Origin: CAVWTN01 sp963757945
GTDB lineage: Bacteria > Vulcanimicrobiota > Vulcanimicrobiia > Vulcanimicrobiales > Vulcanimicrobiaceae
NCBI GenBank assembly: GCA_963757945.1
Contig: CAVWTN010000002.1
Location: forward strand, 2,449,027-2,513,026
Length of the DNA stretch: 64,000 nt
Reading direction: 5' to 3'
Both the position numbers and the translations under genes were made by a program. This document shows, one piece after another, positions 17,220-24,960 of the stretch; position 1 is the stretch's first letter, and each line of letters begins with the position of its first letter. The notes below the pieces were generated by a model, which had not been told where the DNA came from, ran no database searches, and worked only from the letters and a program-made list of their open reading frames with translations.

Positions 17220-18269
17220 ATGAGTTCCCAATCCATGACGCGTAAAGGCATGCTCGCTGCTGCGACTGCGGCGCTGGTCGCCGTCAGCGCCGGCGTGGCG
17301 CTCCCGGCGCTCGCTGCGACGCAGCTCACGGGCGCCGGCGCGACGTTCCCGTATCCGTTCTACTCGAAAGCGTTCTACGAATACAGCCAGAAGCACACCG
17401 ACGTCACCGTCAACTACCAGTCGATCGGCAGCGGCGGCGGCATCCAGCAGTTCATCGCGAAGACCGTCGACTTCGGTGCCTCCGACGTTCCGATGAACGC
17501 CGACGAACTCAAGCGCGCGGGCGAACCGGTGGTCCAGTTCCCGACGACGCTCGGCGGCGTGGCGATCGCCTACAATTTGCCGGACTACAAGGGCGACGTC
17601 CGCATCAGCCGCGCGGCCCTGGCCGACATCTACCTCGGCAAGATCGCGAAGTGGAACGATCCGGCCCTCGTCAAGTTGAACCCCGGTGCGAAGCTCCCCG
17701 ATCTGCCGATCGTCGTCGTGCACCGTTCCGACGGCTCGGGTACCTCGTACATCTTCACGGACTTCCTCAGCCACGTTTCGAGCGAGTGGAAGTCGAAGGT
17801 CGGGACGGGCAAGAGCGTGCAATGGCCCGCTCCCAGCAGCGTCGGCGGCAAGGGCAACGAAGGCGTTGCCGGGCAAGTGACGCAGACCCCGGGCGCGATC
17901 GGCTACATCGAACTGGCGTACGTGATCGAAAATAAGATCTCGTCGGCGTTCCTGGAGAACAAGGCCGGCAAATACATCCAGGCTTCCGCAAGCGGCGTCC
18001 ACGCCGCGGCCGCCTCGAAGACGGATATCTCCGCAACGGATTTCTCGATCGTCGACGCGGCGGGCGAGGGTGCGTACCCGATCGCCGGGTACTCGTGGGC
18101 GTTCGTCTATCAGGAGCCGAAGGACAAGGCCCGCGCCAAGCTCGTCGTCGACGCGCTGGAGTGGCTCGTCACCGACGGTCAGCCGCTCGCAGCCGGGCTG
18201 AATTACGTCGCGCTGCCCTCCCACGTCCAGGCGTTCTCGAAGAAGGCGCTGGACCAGGTCAAGCTCTAA
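17220..18269 (+). CDS. pstS: Phosphate ABC transporter, periplasmic phosphate-binding protein
   Basis: This 349-residue exported protein has a signal peptide (residues 1-33, ending ALAAT) and PstS motifs: LTGAGATFPYPFYSKAF, NYQSIGSGGGIQQF, DFGASDVPM and the phosphate loop VHRSDGSGTS. It captures phosphate in the periplasm for PstCAB. It is the first gene of the pst cluster. A strong hairpin follows the stop (18291-18323), which would allow higher expression of this binding protein than of the membrane and ATPase subunits. Confidence 0.97.
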   Translation: MSSQSMTRKGMLAAATAALVAVSAGVALPALAATQLTGAGATFPYPFYSKAFYEYSQKHTDVTVNYQSIGSGGGIQQFIAKTVDFGASDVPMNADELKRAGEPVVQFPTTLGGVAIAYNLPDYKGDVRISRAALADIYLGKIAKWNDPALVKLNPGAKLPDLPIVVVHRSDGSGTSYIFTDFLSHVSSEWKSKVGTGKSVQWPAPSSVGGKGNEGVAGQVTQTPGAIGYIELAYVIENKISSAFLENKAGKYIQASASGVHAAAASKTDISATDFSIVDAAGEGAYPIAGYSWAFVYQEPKDKARAKLVVDALEWLVTDGQPLAAGLNYVALPSHVQAFSKKALDQVKL

Positions 18270-18290
18270 GTACCACGAGGTTCAGATGTC

Positions 18291-18323
18291 AGCCGAGGCG
18301 CACGCGGGGCGTGCTCCTCGGCT
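18291..18323 (+). terminator. Hairpin between pstS and pstC (attenuator or mRNA stabiliser)
   Basis: AGCCGAGG (18291-18298) pairs with CCTCGGCT (18316-18323). An inner GCACGC (18300-18305) pairs with GCGTGC (18309-18314) around a GGG loop, with a single C/T mismatch between the two stems. The result is a 14-bp hairpin 21 bases after the pstS stop. No run of Ts follows, so partial attenuation or 3'-end protection of pstS mRNA fits better than full termination. Confidence 0.6.
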
Positions 18324-18348
18324 GCTTCTTCTGAGGAATGCACGAAGT

Positions 18349-19329
18349 ATGCAAGACGCATCGTCCGAGGCTCGGCCGCTTAGCGCAGACCTGATCTCCG
18401 AACGTTCGCTCTCGCGCGCGCGGCAGGCGGACCGCACGTTCGCGTGGGCCGTGTACGCGTCGTCGGGGCTCTTCGTGTTGCTGGTCGTCGGCATCTTCGT
18501 CGAGTTGCTGCAAGGCTCGTGGCAGTCGCTCGGCAAGTTCGGGTTCGCTTTCTTGTGGACGAGCCAATGGAACCCCGTGACCGATCAGTTCGGAGCGTTG
18601 CCGCTGATCTACGGGACGGTCGTGAGTTCGACGATGGCGATCGTCCTGGCCGCCGCGGTCGGGATCTTCGCGGCGGCTTTTCTCGCGGATTTTGCGCCGA
18701 AGGCCGTGGCGCAGCCGCTGCAGTTCATGATCGAGCTGCTCGCGGCGGTCCCGAGCGTGGTGTTCGGTCTATGGGGCCTCTTCGTTCTTGCGCCGCTGGT
18801 CCGCACGTATCTCGGGCCGTTCTTGCAATCGACGCTCGGCTTTCTTCCGATCTTTCAAGGGACGATCTACGGGACGTCTCTTTTTACTGCGGGCATCATT
18901 CTCGCGATCATGATCGTCCCCACGGTGACGGCAATCTCGCGCGACGTGATCGAGGCCGTCCCGGTCGATCTGCGCGAGGGCTCGGCGTCGCTCGGCGCCA
19001 CGCGCTGGGAAACGATGCAGAAAGTCGTTCTGCCTGCGGCGCGGTCCGGCATCTTCGGCGCATGCATCCTCGCGCTCGGGCGTGCGCTCGGCGAGACGAT
19101 TGCGGCCACGATGGTCATCGGCAATCGACCGGAGATCGTCGCGTCCCTCTTTGCGCCGTCGTATACGCTGCCGAGCGTCATCGCGAATGAATTCACCGAA
19201 GCGACCTCGGAAGTCTACTTGAGCGCGCTGCTGGAGCTTGGTCTGGTCCTCTTTATCGTCAGCATGATCGTCAACGGCGTCGCCCGGTTCTTGACGATGA
19301 CGGTGATGCGTCCGGCGGGAACTCGCTGA
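18349..19329 (+). CDS. pstC: Phosphate ABC transporter permease
   Basis: This 326-residue membrane protein has six helices and the binding-protein-dependent transport loop (REGSASLGATRWETMQKVVL). It forms the phosphate channel with PstA. An in-frame ATG at 18286 with a GAGG upstream would add 21 residues, but translation from there would run through the strong hairpin; ATG at 18349 gives a usual N-terminus. The neighbours on both sides are pst genes, so the assignment is secure and only the start is uncertain. Confidence 0.93.
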   Translation: MQDASSEARPLSADLISERSLSRARQADRTFAWAVYASSGLFVLLVVGIFVELLQGSWQSLGKFGFAFLWTSQWNPVTDQFGALPLIYGTVVSSTMAIVLAAAVGIFAAAFLADFAPKAVAQPLQFMIELLAAVPSVVFGLWGLFVLAPLVRTYLGPFLQSTLGFLPIFQGTIYGTSLFTAGIILAIMIVPTVTAISRDVIEAVPVDLREGSASLGATRWETMQKVVLPAARSGIFGACILALGRALGETIAATMVIGNRPEIVASLFAPSYTLPSVIANEFTEATSEVYLSALLELGLVLFIVSMIVNGVARFLTMTVMRPAGTR

Positions 19330-19330
19330 C

Positions 19331-20224
19331 ATGGCGACGGAGACTAGGGTCGTGGAAAGCGCCGCCGGCATCCGAACGGACGAACTCCACTGGCGGCTGC
19401 GGAAGGTGTGGAGCACGGTCGGCGTCGCGGTCGCGACGTTTAGCGCAGGACTTGCGGCCTCGATTCTGCTGCTGATCCTGGGTTACGTAACGGTCAAAGG
19501 GATCGGGGCCCTCAACCCGGCGTTCTTCATCGAGTTGCCCAGACCAGTCGGCGTGACCGGCGGCGGCGTCGCGAACGGCATCGTCGGCACGGGGATCATG
19601 GTCGGGATCGCGACGCTGATCGCGACTCCGATCGGCGTGCTGACGGGGATCTTCCTCGCGCTCTTCGGCCGCGGGCAAATCGCGGAAGGCGTACGCTTTT
19701 TGGCCGATGTCCTTTCCGGTATTCCGAGCATCGTGATCGGCTTGTTCGCGTACACGCTGTTCGTGGCGCCGGTCAAGCATTTCTCCGCGGCCTCGGCGTC
19801 GTTCGCATTTGCGATCCTGATGTTGCCGCTCGTGATCCGCACTTCGGAAGAGGCGATTCGCAGCGTTCCGACCGCGATCCGCGAAGGTGCCCTCGCCTTG
19901 GGGATGTCCGTCTATTCGGCGACCGTTCGGGTCGTGCTCCCGGCGGCGCGCGCCGGCATCGCGACCGGATTGCTGCTCTCGGTCGCCCGGGTGACCGGCG
20001 AGACGGCGCCGTTGCTGTTCACCGCTTTCGGCAGTCAATTCTGGGAGCTGAACCCGAACCGTCCGATGGCCGAGCTTTCGCTCCAGATCTTCACCTACGC
20101 CATCTCGCCGTACGAGGATTGGCACCGCCAGGCGTGGGCCGGCGCGCTGGTTTTGATCGTGGTCGTCTTCGTGCTGAACTTGATGGCGCGCATCGCGTTG
20201 CGCCCTCGCACCGGTCAGCGATGA
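19331..20224 (+). CDS. pstA: Phosphate ABC transporter permease
   Basis: This 297-residue partner permease of PstC has six predicted helices and the EAA-type loop (REGALALGMSVYSATVRVVL) that docks onto PstB. The phosphate-specific segment RVTGETAPLLFTAFG is also present. It starts one base after the pstC stop, and its own stop overlaps the first pstB start (ATGA at 20221), so the subunits are translationally coupled. Confidence 0.95.
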   Translation: MATETRVVESAAGIRTDELHWRLRKVWSTVGVAVATFSAGLAASILLLILGYVTVKGIGALNPAFFIELPRPVGVTGGGVANGIVGTGIMVGIATLIATPIGVLTGIFLALFGRGQIAEGVRFLADVLSGIPSIVIGLFAYTLFVAPVKHFSAASASFAFAILMLPLVIRTSEEAIRSVPTAIREGALALGMSVYSATVRVVLPAARAGIATGLLLSVARVTGETAPLLFTAFGSQFWELNPNRPMAELSLQIFTYAISPYEDWHRQAWAGALVLIVVVFVLNLMARIALRPRTGQR

Positions 20225-21054
20225 GCAACACGACGGCCCCGGCGATTCCCCAGCCGCCTTCGCCGCCGAACCGCGGCGCGGGGCCGGCCCTGTGCACGGA
20301 GAATCTTTCCGCGCTCTACGCGAAGCGCCGCGCCATCGAGGGCGTGACGCTCGTGTTTCCACCCAACGAGATCACCGCGCTGATCGGGCCTTCCGGCTGC
20401 GGCAAGACGACGCTGTTGCGCTGTCTCAACCGCATTCACGAAGCGTCGCCCGGCGCGACGGTCGAGGGCCGCGTCACGCTCGACGGAGAGGACATCTACG
20501 CGCCGGAAGTCAGCGCGGTCGCCGTCCGGCGGCGCATCGGCATGGTGTTCCAACGTGCGAATCCGTTCCCGACCATGTCGATCCTCGACGATGTCGTTTC
20601 GGGTCTGCGCTATGCCGGCGGCGTTCGAGAGAAAGCCGCACTCAACGAGCGGGCGGAGGAAGTTCTGCGGCTTGCCGCCCTCTGGGACGAGGTGAAGGAC
20701 AAACTCGGCAATCCCGGACGCTCGCTCTCCGGCGGCCAGCAGCAGCGGCTGTGCATCGCCCGAGCGCTGGCCACGAATCCCGAGATCATCCTGATGGACG
20801 AAGCGACGTCCGCGCTCGATCCGATCGCCACCGCTCAGATCGAAGACTTGATGACGACGCTCGCCAAACGGTACACGATCATCGCCGTGACGCACAACAT
20901 GCAGCAGGCTGCGCGAGTGTCGGCGTATACCGCCCTGATGCTCGCCGCCGAAGATCGGATCGGCCGGCTCGTCGAGTTCGGCCAGACGACGCAGATCTTC
21001 ACGCGGCCGAAGGATCCACGCACCGAAGGCTACATCACGGGGCGGTTCGGATGA
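20221..21054 (+). CDS. pstB: Phosphate ABC transporter ATP-binding protein, first copy
   Basis: This 277-residue ATPase has Walker A GPSGCGKT, the PstB segment GMVFQRANPFPTMSI, signature LSGGQQQRLCIARAL, Walker B ILMDEATSALD and the switch histidine in VTHNMQQAARVS. The usual Pro after DE is replaced by Ala, and QRPNPFP has become QRANPFP; both depart from typical PstB and from the second copy. The N-terminus carries a Pro-rich extension of about 25 residues. ATG at 20221 overlaps the pstA stop. Confidence 0.93.
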   Translation: MSNTTAPAIPQPPSPPNRGAGPALCTENLSALYAKRRAIEGVTLVFPPNEITALIGPSGCGKTTLLRCLNRIHEASPGATVEGRVTLDGEDIYAPEVSAVAVRRRIGMVFQRANPFPTMSILDDVVSGLRYAGGVREKAALNERAEEVLRLAALWDEVKDKLGNPGRSLSGGQQQRLCIARALATNPEIILMDEATSALDPIATAQIEDLMTTLAKRYTIIAVTHNMQQAARVSAYTALMLAAEDRIGRLVEFGQTTQIFTRPKDPRTEGYITGRFG

Positions 21055-21830
21055 CGAGCACGAGCGATATCGCCCTCGGCGACAAGATGCGGATCGAGGG
21101 GCTCAACGTCTATTACGGCGCGTTTCACGCGTTGAAGAACGCTGCGCTCAATGTCGCGACCAATCAAGTCACCGCGTTGATCGGCCCCTCGGGCTGCGGA
21201 AAATCAACGTTTCTGCGTGCGCTGAACCGGATGCACGACCTGACGCCGGGCGCCCGGGTGACGGGGTCGGTCAAACTCGACGGCGACGACATCTACGCGC
21301 CGTCGATCGATCCGGTCACGATCCGGCATCGGATCGGCATGGTGTTCCAGCGCCCGAATCCTTTTCCGCAGTCGATCTTCGCGAACGTCACGTACGGGCC
21401 GCGCCTCTTGGGCGAAAAGGACCCGAAGAAGCTCGATGAGATCTGCGAGCGCGCGCTGCGGCGCGCGGCGCTCTGGGATGAGGTGAAGGATCGCCTGCAT
21501 CGCTCGGCACTGGGCCTCTCGGGTGGCCAGCAACAGCGCCTGTGCATCTCGCGCGTGATCGCCGTCCAGCCGGAAGTGATCCTCATGGATGAGCCGGCCT
21601 CGGCGCTCGATCCGATCGCAACCGCGAAGATCGAAGATCTCATCTCCGAGATCAAGAAAGAGTACACCGTGGTCATCGTGACGCACTCGATGCAGCAAGC
21701 AGCGCGCGTCTCGGATCTGACGGCGTTCTTCCTGCTCGGAGAGTTGATCGAAGTCGGCGAGACCGCGCAAGTCTTCACCCGCCCGCGAGACAAGCGCACC
21801 GAAGATTACATCACGGGGCGTTTCGGCTAG
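21051..21830 (+). CDS. pstB: Phosphate ABC transporter ATP-binding protein, second copy
   Basis: This 259-residue ATPase keeps the standard PstB signatures: GPSGCGKST, GMVFQRPNPFPQSI, LSGGQQQRLCISRVI and ILMDEPASALD. It overlaps the first copy by an ATGA, so both are produced from one message and may form a homodimer or heterodimer under PstCA. No phoU follows; the next gene is a convergent acyltransferase 9 bases away. PhoU, which normally links Pst to PhoR, must be elsewhere or missing. Confidence 0.95.
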   Translation: MTSTSDIALGDKMRIEGLNVYYGAFHALKNAALNVATNQVTALIGPSGCGKSTFLRALNRMHDLTPGARVTGSVKLDGDDIYAPSIDPVTIRHRIGMVFQRPNPFPQSIFANVTYGPRLLGEKDPKKLDEICERALRRAALWDEVKDRLHRSALGLSGGQQQRLCISRVIAVQPEVILMDEPASALDPIATAKIEDLISEIKKEYTVVIVTHSMQQAARVSDLTAFFLLGELIEVGETAQVFTRPRDKRTEDYITGRFG

Positions 21831-21839
21831 GCCGGACGG

Positions 21840-22973
21840 TCAGCGCCGCGTCACGGCGATCGGCTGCGCGGGAGCGTCCGGCGTTCTCTCTGCACCGCCG
21901 AGGCGTGGCGGGCCGGTAAGCGAGAGCGTGCGCGGTAAGCCAAGCCACGTGCAGAGCGCGGCCGCGCGCGGCTCGAGGAAGCGCACGAACGCCGCGCGGA
22001 CGGGTCCGCCGGCGAATGGCCGTTCGCAGAGCCACGAGAAGCCGAGCGAGAGCACGACGGCCGCTACGGCGGCAAGCCAGGGTGCGACGTGATCGACGTT
22101 TTCCAGCCTCAGGATGATGGGATCGTGCAGCAAGTAGATGCCGTACGAGCCCGTTCCGATCGCCGTGAACGCGCGGTGCGCGAGCAGCGTGCGCAGCGGC
22201 GCGAGTGAGCCCGCCATGACGATGAAGCCCATCGCGGCGACCACCGCGAGGGGCTCGGCCGCATAGAACTGATGGGTCATGTCGGGTTCGAGTGCGAATG
22301 CGATGGCGCCGTACGCAAGAAACGCCGGCAGCGCGAACCGCTGCAGCGGCGAATGCGTCACGTAAAGGTCGGCGACCCAAATTCCCGCCAGAAACGTCGG
22401 CAGCGTCCCGAAGTCGATGGTGGCATGCATCCGTGCCAAGTCGTACAAGGCATATGAACCCAAGGCGACCGCCAGCAGCATGCGAGGCGCGCGAACGTAC
22501 GCGTAAAGCGCCAACGGGAAGATGAAATACCAGCGAAACTCCAGCGGCAGCGTCCAAAACGGGACCGCCGCGAATTGCACGTTTCCGTCGAGGAAGAAGA
22601 ACTGCTTGACGATGTCCGGCAGCGGCGGCGGTTTTGCGAACACGCCCGCCAGGCCTAGGGAAACGACCGCAAAGAGCGCGAGCCAATACGGCGGGACGAT
22701 GCGCGAGAGGCGCTTGGCGGCAAAACGCGCGAGCGGAAATTCCGCGCCGCCTGCCGTCCTGACGCGTCGCAAATACGGGTACGCGAGACAGAATCCTGAC
22801 AGCACGAAGAACAGATCGACGCCGTGGGCGCCCATCTGCAAGGCCCGCGCGAGCGGGGCGGGCCCGCCTTGGCCGTTGTCGAGCCAGGCGTGATAGATCA
22901 CGACCGAGAGCACCGCGACGGCCCGAATGCCGTCAAGGAACAGGAGGCGATCGTGTCCCTCGACCTCTCGCAT
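21840..22973 (-). CDS. Acyltransferase family 3 membrane protein
   Basis: This 377-residue polytopic protein has the same family cues as the gene at 15631 (LFLDGIRAVAVLSVVIYHAW and GVDLFFVLSGFCLAYPYLR) but is clearly divergent from it. It would transfer an acyl group from CoA to a glycan or lipid at the membrane. It is convergent to the second pstB with 9 bases between stops. Together the two acyltransferases bracket the pst operon. Substrate unknown. Confidence 0.85.
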   Translation of the reverse strand: MREVEGHDRLLFLDGIRAVAVLSVVIYHAWLDNGQGGPAPLARALQMGAHGVDLFFVLSGFCLAYPYLRRVRTAGGAEFPLARFAAKRLSRIVPPYWLALFAVVSLGLAGVFAKPPPLPDIVKQFFFLDGNVQFAAVPFWTLPLEFRWYFIFPLALYAYVRAPRMLLAVALGSYALYDLARMHATIDFGTLPTFLAGIWVADLYVTHSPLQRFALPAFLAYGAIAFALEPDMTHQFYAAEPLAVVAAMGFIVMAGSLAPLRTLLAHRAFTAIGTGSYGIYLLHDPIILRLENVDHVAPWLAAVAAVVLSLGFSWLCERPFAGGPVRAAFVRFLEPRAAALCTWLGLPRTLSLTGPPRLGGAERTPDAPAQPIAVTRR

Positions 22974-23102
22974 AGCATACTCTTATCGGCATCCGGGCCG
23001 AGGAATCGTAGCGCGTGGCCGGCCGTAGCAAGCAACGGCGTGCCTGCGGAATATACCATTGGAGTGTTTCGCCGGGCGCTCTGGTGATCTAGACTCGAGC
23101 GT

Positions 23103-23267
23103 GTGAAGCAAACATACGTTTACACGACGTTCTATGTCCCCGACGATCCGGAGAATTTCGCGAAAGAACTCAACGAGCGTGGAGCGCAAGGCTTTCACGT
23201 CGTGTTCATTTCGGTGACGCCGAGCGGAGGTTACAACGTCGTCATGGAGCAGCCGTCCGAATCGTAG
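23103..23267 (+). CDS. Small protein, DUF4177-like, 54 residues
   Basis: This 54-codon frame starts at GTG 23103. The protein begins MKQTYVYTTFYVPDDPENF, has the helix LNERGAQGFHVV and a final strand GGYNVVMEQ. A strand-helix-strand arrangement around a LN..GA.G(F/W) motif is typical of DUF4177-type small proteins. Codon use looks coding, and overlapping frames lack such a motif. No clear Shine-Dalgarno is visible. Function unknown. Confidence 0.55.
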   Translation: MKQTYVYTTFYVPDDPENFAKELNERGAQGFHVVFISVTPSGGYNVVMEQPSES

Positions 23268-23416
23268 CGCCGTGCGCGAACGCGTGTCCTTATCGGATTG
23301 CTCGGCAGCTTGACAAAGCGATCGCCGGCGAGTGTTTCGCGCGCCTCGCTTGGGCATCAAGCAAACATGACCCCTCTTTCAGAGGCCGAGCAGCTATCAG
23401 GGAGACACGGGTTGAC

Positions 23417-23755
23417 ATGAAGCCTTCAGCTCTCATCGCAACGGCGCTCGGCGCCGTTTTTGCCTTCGGCAGCCTCGATGCCTCGCAAGACGTTGCGAAG
23501 GCCGACACCGCATCGACGGCGGCGATCGTCGCCGGAGCGGCGGCAATCGTCGGCGCGCTGCTGTACGATTCCAATAACCACCCGTACTACGTTCGCGACA
23601 ATCGGCGCTACTACGTCACGCAAAATGAAGCGCAATACTATCGCAAGCGCCATCGCGGAGTCGTGCGCAACGCCTACGTCCCCGAGCAAGAGTATCCCAT
23701 CGCGCGCGACCCCTATCGCGGGAACAACGGCCGGCAGGGTCAACAGCGCCGCTGA
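23417..23755 (+). CDS. Exported small Tyr/Arg-rich protein
   Basis: This 112-residue protein starts at ATG 23417. It has a signal-like N-terminus (residues 1-29) and a second Ala/Gly/Val hydrophobic segment (AAIVAGAAAIVGALLY). The hydrophilic tail is rich in Tyr, Asn and Arg with repeated YYV/YYR dipeptides. It looks like a membrane-anchored periplasmic or surface protein. I recognise no family. Confidence 0.6.
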   Translation: MKPSALIATALGAVFAFGSLDASQDVAKADTASTAAIVAGAAAIVGALLYDSNNHPYYVRDNRRYYVTQNEAQYYRKRHRGVVRNAYVPEQEYPIARDPYRGNNGRQGQQRR

Positions 23756-23780
23756 ACGGCATGGCCTGCGGGCGTTGCCT

Positions 23781-23814
23781 GAAAACAGAAGGACGCCCTT
23801 GCGAGCGTCCTTCT
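23781..23814 (-). terminator. Rho-independent terminator of the initiator tRNA gene
   Basis: A perfect 10-bp stem, AGAAGGACGC with GCGTCCTTCT, spans 23787-23814 with an 8-base loop. On the minus strand it is followed by GTTTTC. It lies six bases past the tRNA 3' end, in the correct orientation to end that transcript, and may also serve the plus-strand gene ending at 23755. Confidence 0.8.
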
Positions 23815-23819
23815 GAACA

Positions 23820-23896
<77 letters not shown>

Positions 23897-23960
23897 ATGG
23901 GCGACCATGAGTATACGGGGACGGCGCTACTCTGTCAAACGCTTCTCGGCCCTATCGGCC

Positions 23961-24004
23961 CCAAGTAGAGATGTCCGGTTTCCTCCCAAGTAGAAATGTC
24001 CGGT
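23961..24004. repeat. Pair of 19-base direct repeats upstream of arsR
   Basis: CCAAGTAGAGATGTCCGGT (23961-23979) and CCAAGTAGAAATGTCCGGT (23986-24004) differ at one base and repeat with a 25-base period. They lie between the initiator tRNA and the arsR promoter. They could be regulator sites, or an isolated multi-repeat end of an IS21- or IS481-type element; no transposase is present. Confidence 0.8.
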
Positions 24005-24024
24005 CGCGTAGGCCGGGCAGCGCG

Positions 24025-24053
24025 TTGACGGCTCCGTCATTCATGCGTAGAAT
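24025..24053 (+). promoter_or_regulatory. arsR promoter with overlapping inverted repeat
   Basis: TTGACG (24025-24030) and TAGAAT (24048-24053) are separated by exactly 17 bases, a near-consensus housekeeping promoter. The predicted transcript start falls at about 24060, the arsR ATG itself, so the message would be leaderless or nearly so. ATTC and GAAT (24039-24042 and 24050-24053) form a short inverted repeat over the -10 element that could serve as the ArsR operator. Confidence 0.65.
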
Positions 24054-24059
24054 CGAAGG

Positions 24060-24392
24060 ATGTCGATGCAACAGTGTGGGTCCGCGCCTGCGGCGCAGGT
24101 CCCCTCCTTCGAGGATGGCGCGGAACTCTTTCGGGCGCTGGCCGATCCGCATCGGCTGACGATCCTCGCCAGGCTCGCGCGGGCCGAACGGCAGGTGTGC
24201 GTCTGCGACATCACGGCAGCCTTGCCGCTCAATCAGCCCGCGGTCTCGCACCACCTGAAGGTCCTCAAGGACGCCGGGCTCGTGACGAGCGAGCGGCGTG
24301 GGACGTGGGTCTACTATGCGCCTGCCGAGGGTGCGCGCGAGCGCCTCGCGTCGGCACTGCGGGCCGTCTTCCCCGAAACCGTGCTCGCGTGA
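24060..24392 (+). CDS. arsR: ArsR-family metalloregulatory repressor
   Basis: This 110-residue winged-helix repressor has FRALADPHRLTILARLARAER, then VCVCDIT, the CxC As(III)-binding motif at the start of the recognition helix, then NQPAVSHHLKVLKDAGLV and a GTWVYY wing. It would repress its own promoter until arsenite binds. It overlaps or lies directly before an ArsN-type acetyltransferase. ATG at 24060 is two codons before ATG 24066; the promoter position makes either nearly leaderless. Confidence 0.9.
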   Translation: MSMQQCGSAPAAQVPSFEDGAELFRALADPHRLTILARLARAERQVCVCDITAALPLNQPAVSHHLKVLKDAGLVTSERRGTWVYYAPAEGARERLASALRAVFPETVLA

Positions 24393-24451
24393 GCGCGGCC
24401 GTGCCCAGGCCGCAGCCGGCAAGCGGGGATCCCGCGGCTGGGGAGAGCGGC

Positions 24452-24955
24452 GTGCGCGAAGCCCGAGCCGCCGACCTTGCCGCGATCCGGCGCATCTACA
24501 ACGAGGGTATCGAAGACCGGATCGCCACGCTCGACGCGGACCCCAAGAGCGTTGCCGACATGCAAGCCTGGTTCGAGGAGCACGGCGGGCGGTACGCGGT
24601 TCTCGTTGCCGAGCGCAACGGTGACGTCGCCGGCTGGGCGGCGCTCAATCGCTATACCCAACGCTGCGCGTACGCCGGCGTCGCGGACCTTTCGGTGTAC
24701 GTCGCGCGGGGCGCCCGAGGGACCGGTCTCGGCTCCACGCTGCTCGCCGCGCTCGAGGCAGCGGCGCGCGAGCGCGGCTTCCACAAGCTCGTGCTGTTCA
24801 CGTTCGCGTTCAACGCCCCAGGCCGCAAGCTCTACGACAAGCGCGGTTTTCGAGAGGTCGGCACGTTTCACGAACAGGGGTTGCTCGAGGGCCGCTTCGT
24901 CGACGTCGTCGCGATGGAGAAGATCTTGACCGCGACCGCTCCCGCCGCTTGCTAG
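24452..24955 (+). CDS. arsN: ArsN-type GNAT N-acetyltransferase (arsinothricin/phosphinothricin resistance family)
   Basis: This 167-residue GNAT enzyme has IRRIYNEGIEDRIATLD near the N-terminus, the acetyl-CoA loop ARGARGTGLGSTLL and C-terminal GFREVGTFHEQG. These match the ArsN1/phosphinothricin acetyltransferase group, which N-acetylates the amino-acid analogues arsinothricin or phosphinothricin. GTG at 24452 has GGGGAGAG just upstream and gives the family length; a GTG at 24389 overlapping the arsR stop would add 21 residues. No arsenite pump or arsenate reductase is nearby, which points to detoxification of an organic arsenical. Confidence 0.82.
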   Translation: MREARAADLAAIRRIYNEGIEDRIATLDADPKSVADMQAWFEEHGGRYAVLVAERNGDVAGWAALNRYTQRCAYAGVADLSVYVARGARGTGLGSTLLAALEAAARERGFHKLVLFTFAFNAPGRKLYDKRGFREVGTFHEQGLLEGRFVDVVAMEKILTATAPAAC

Positions 24956-24960
24956 CCCTC

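Noticed and set aside
16957..17220. 87-codon frame in the pstS leader
   Set aside because: No ribosome-binding site, no family resemblance, and it ends within the pstS start region.
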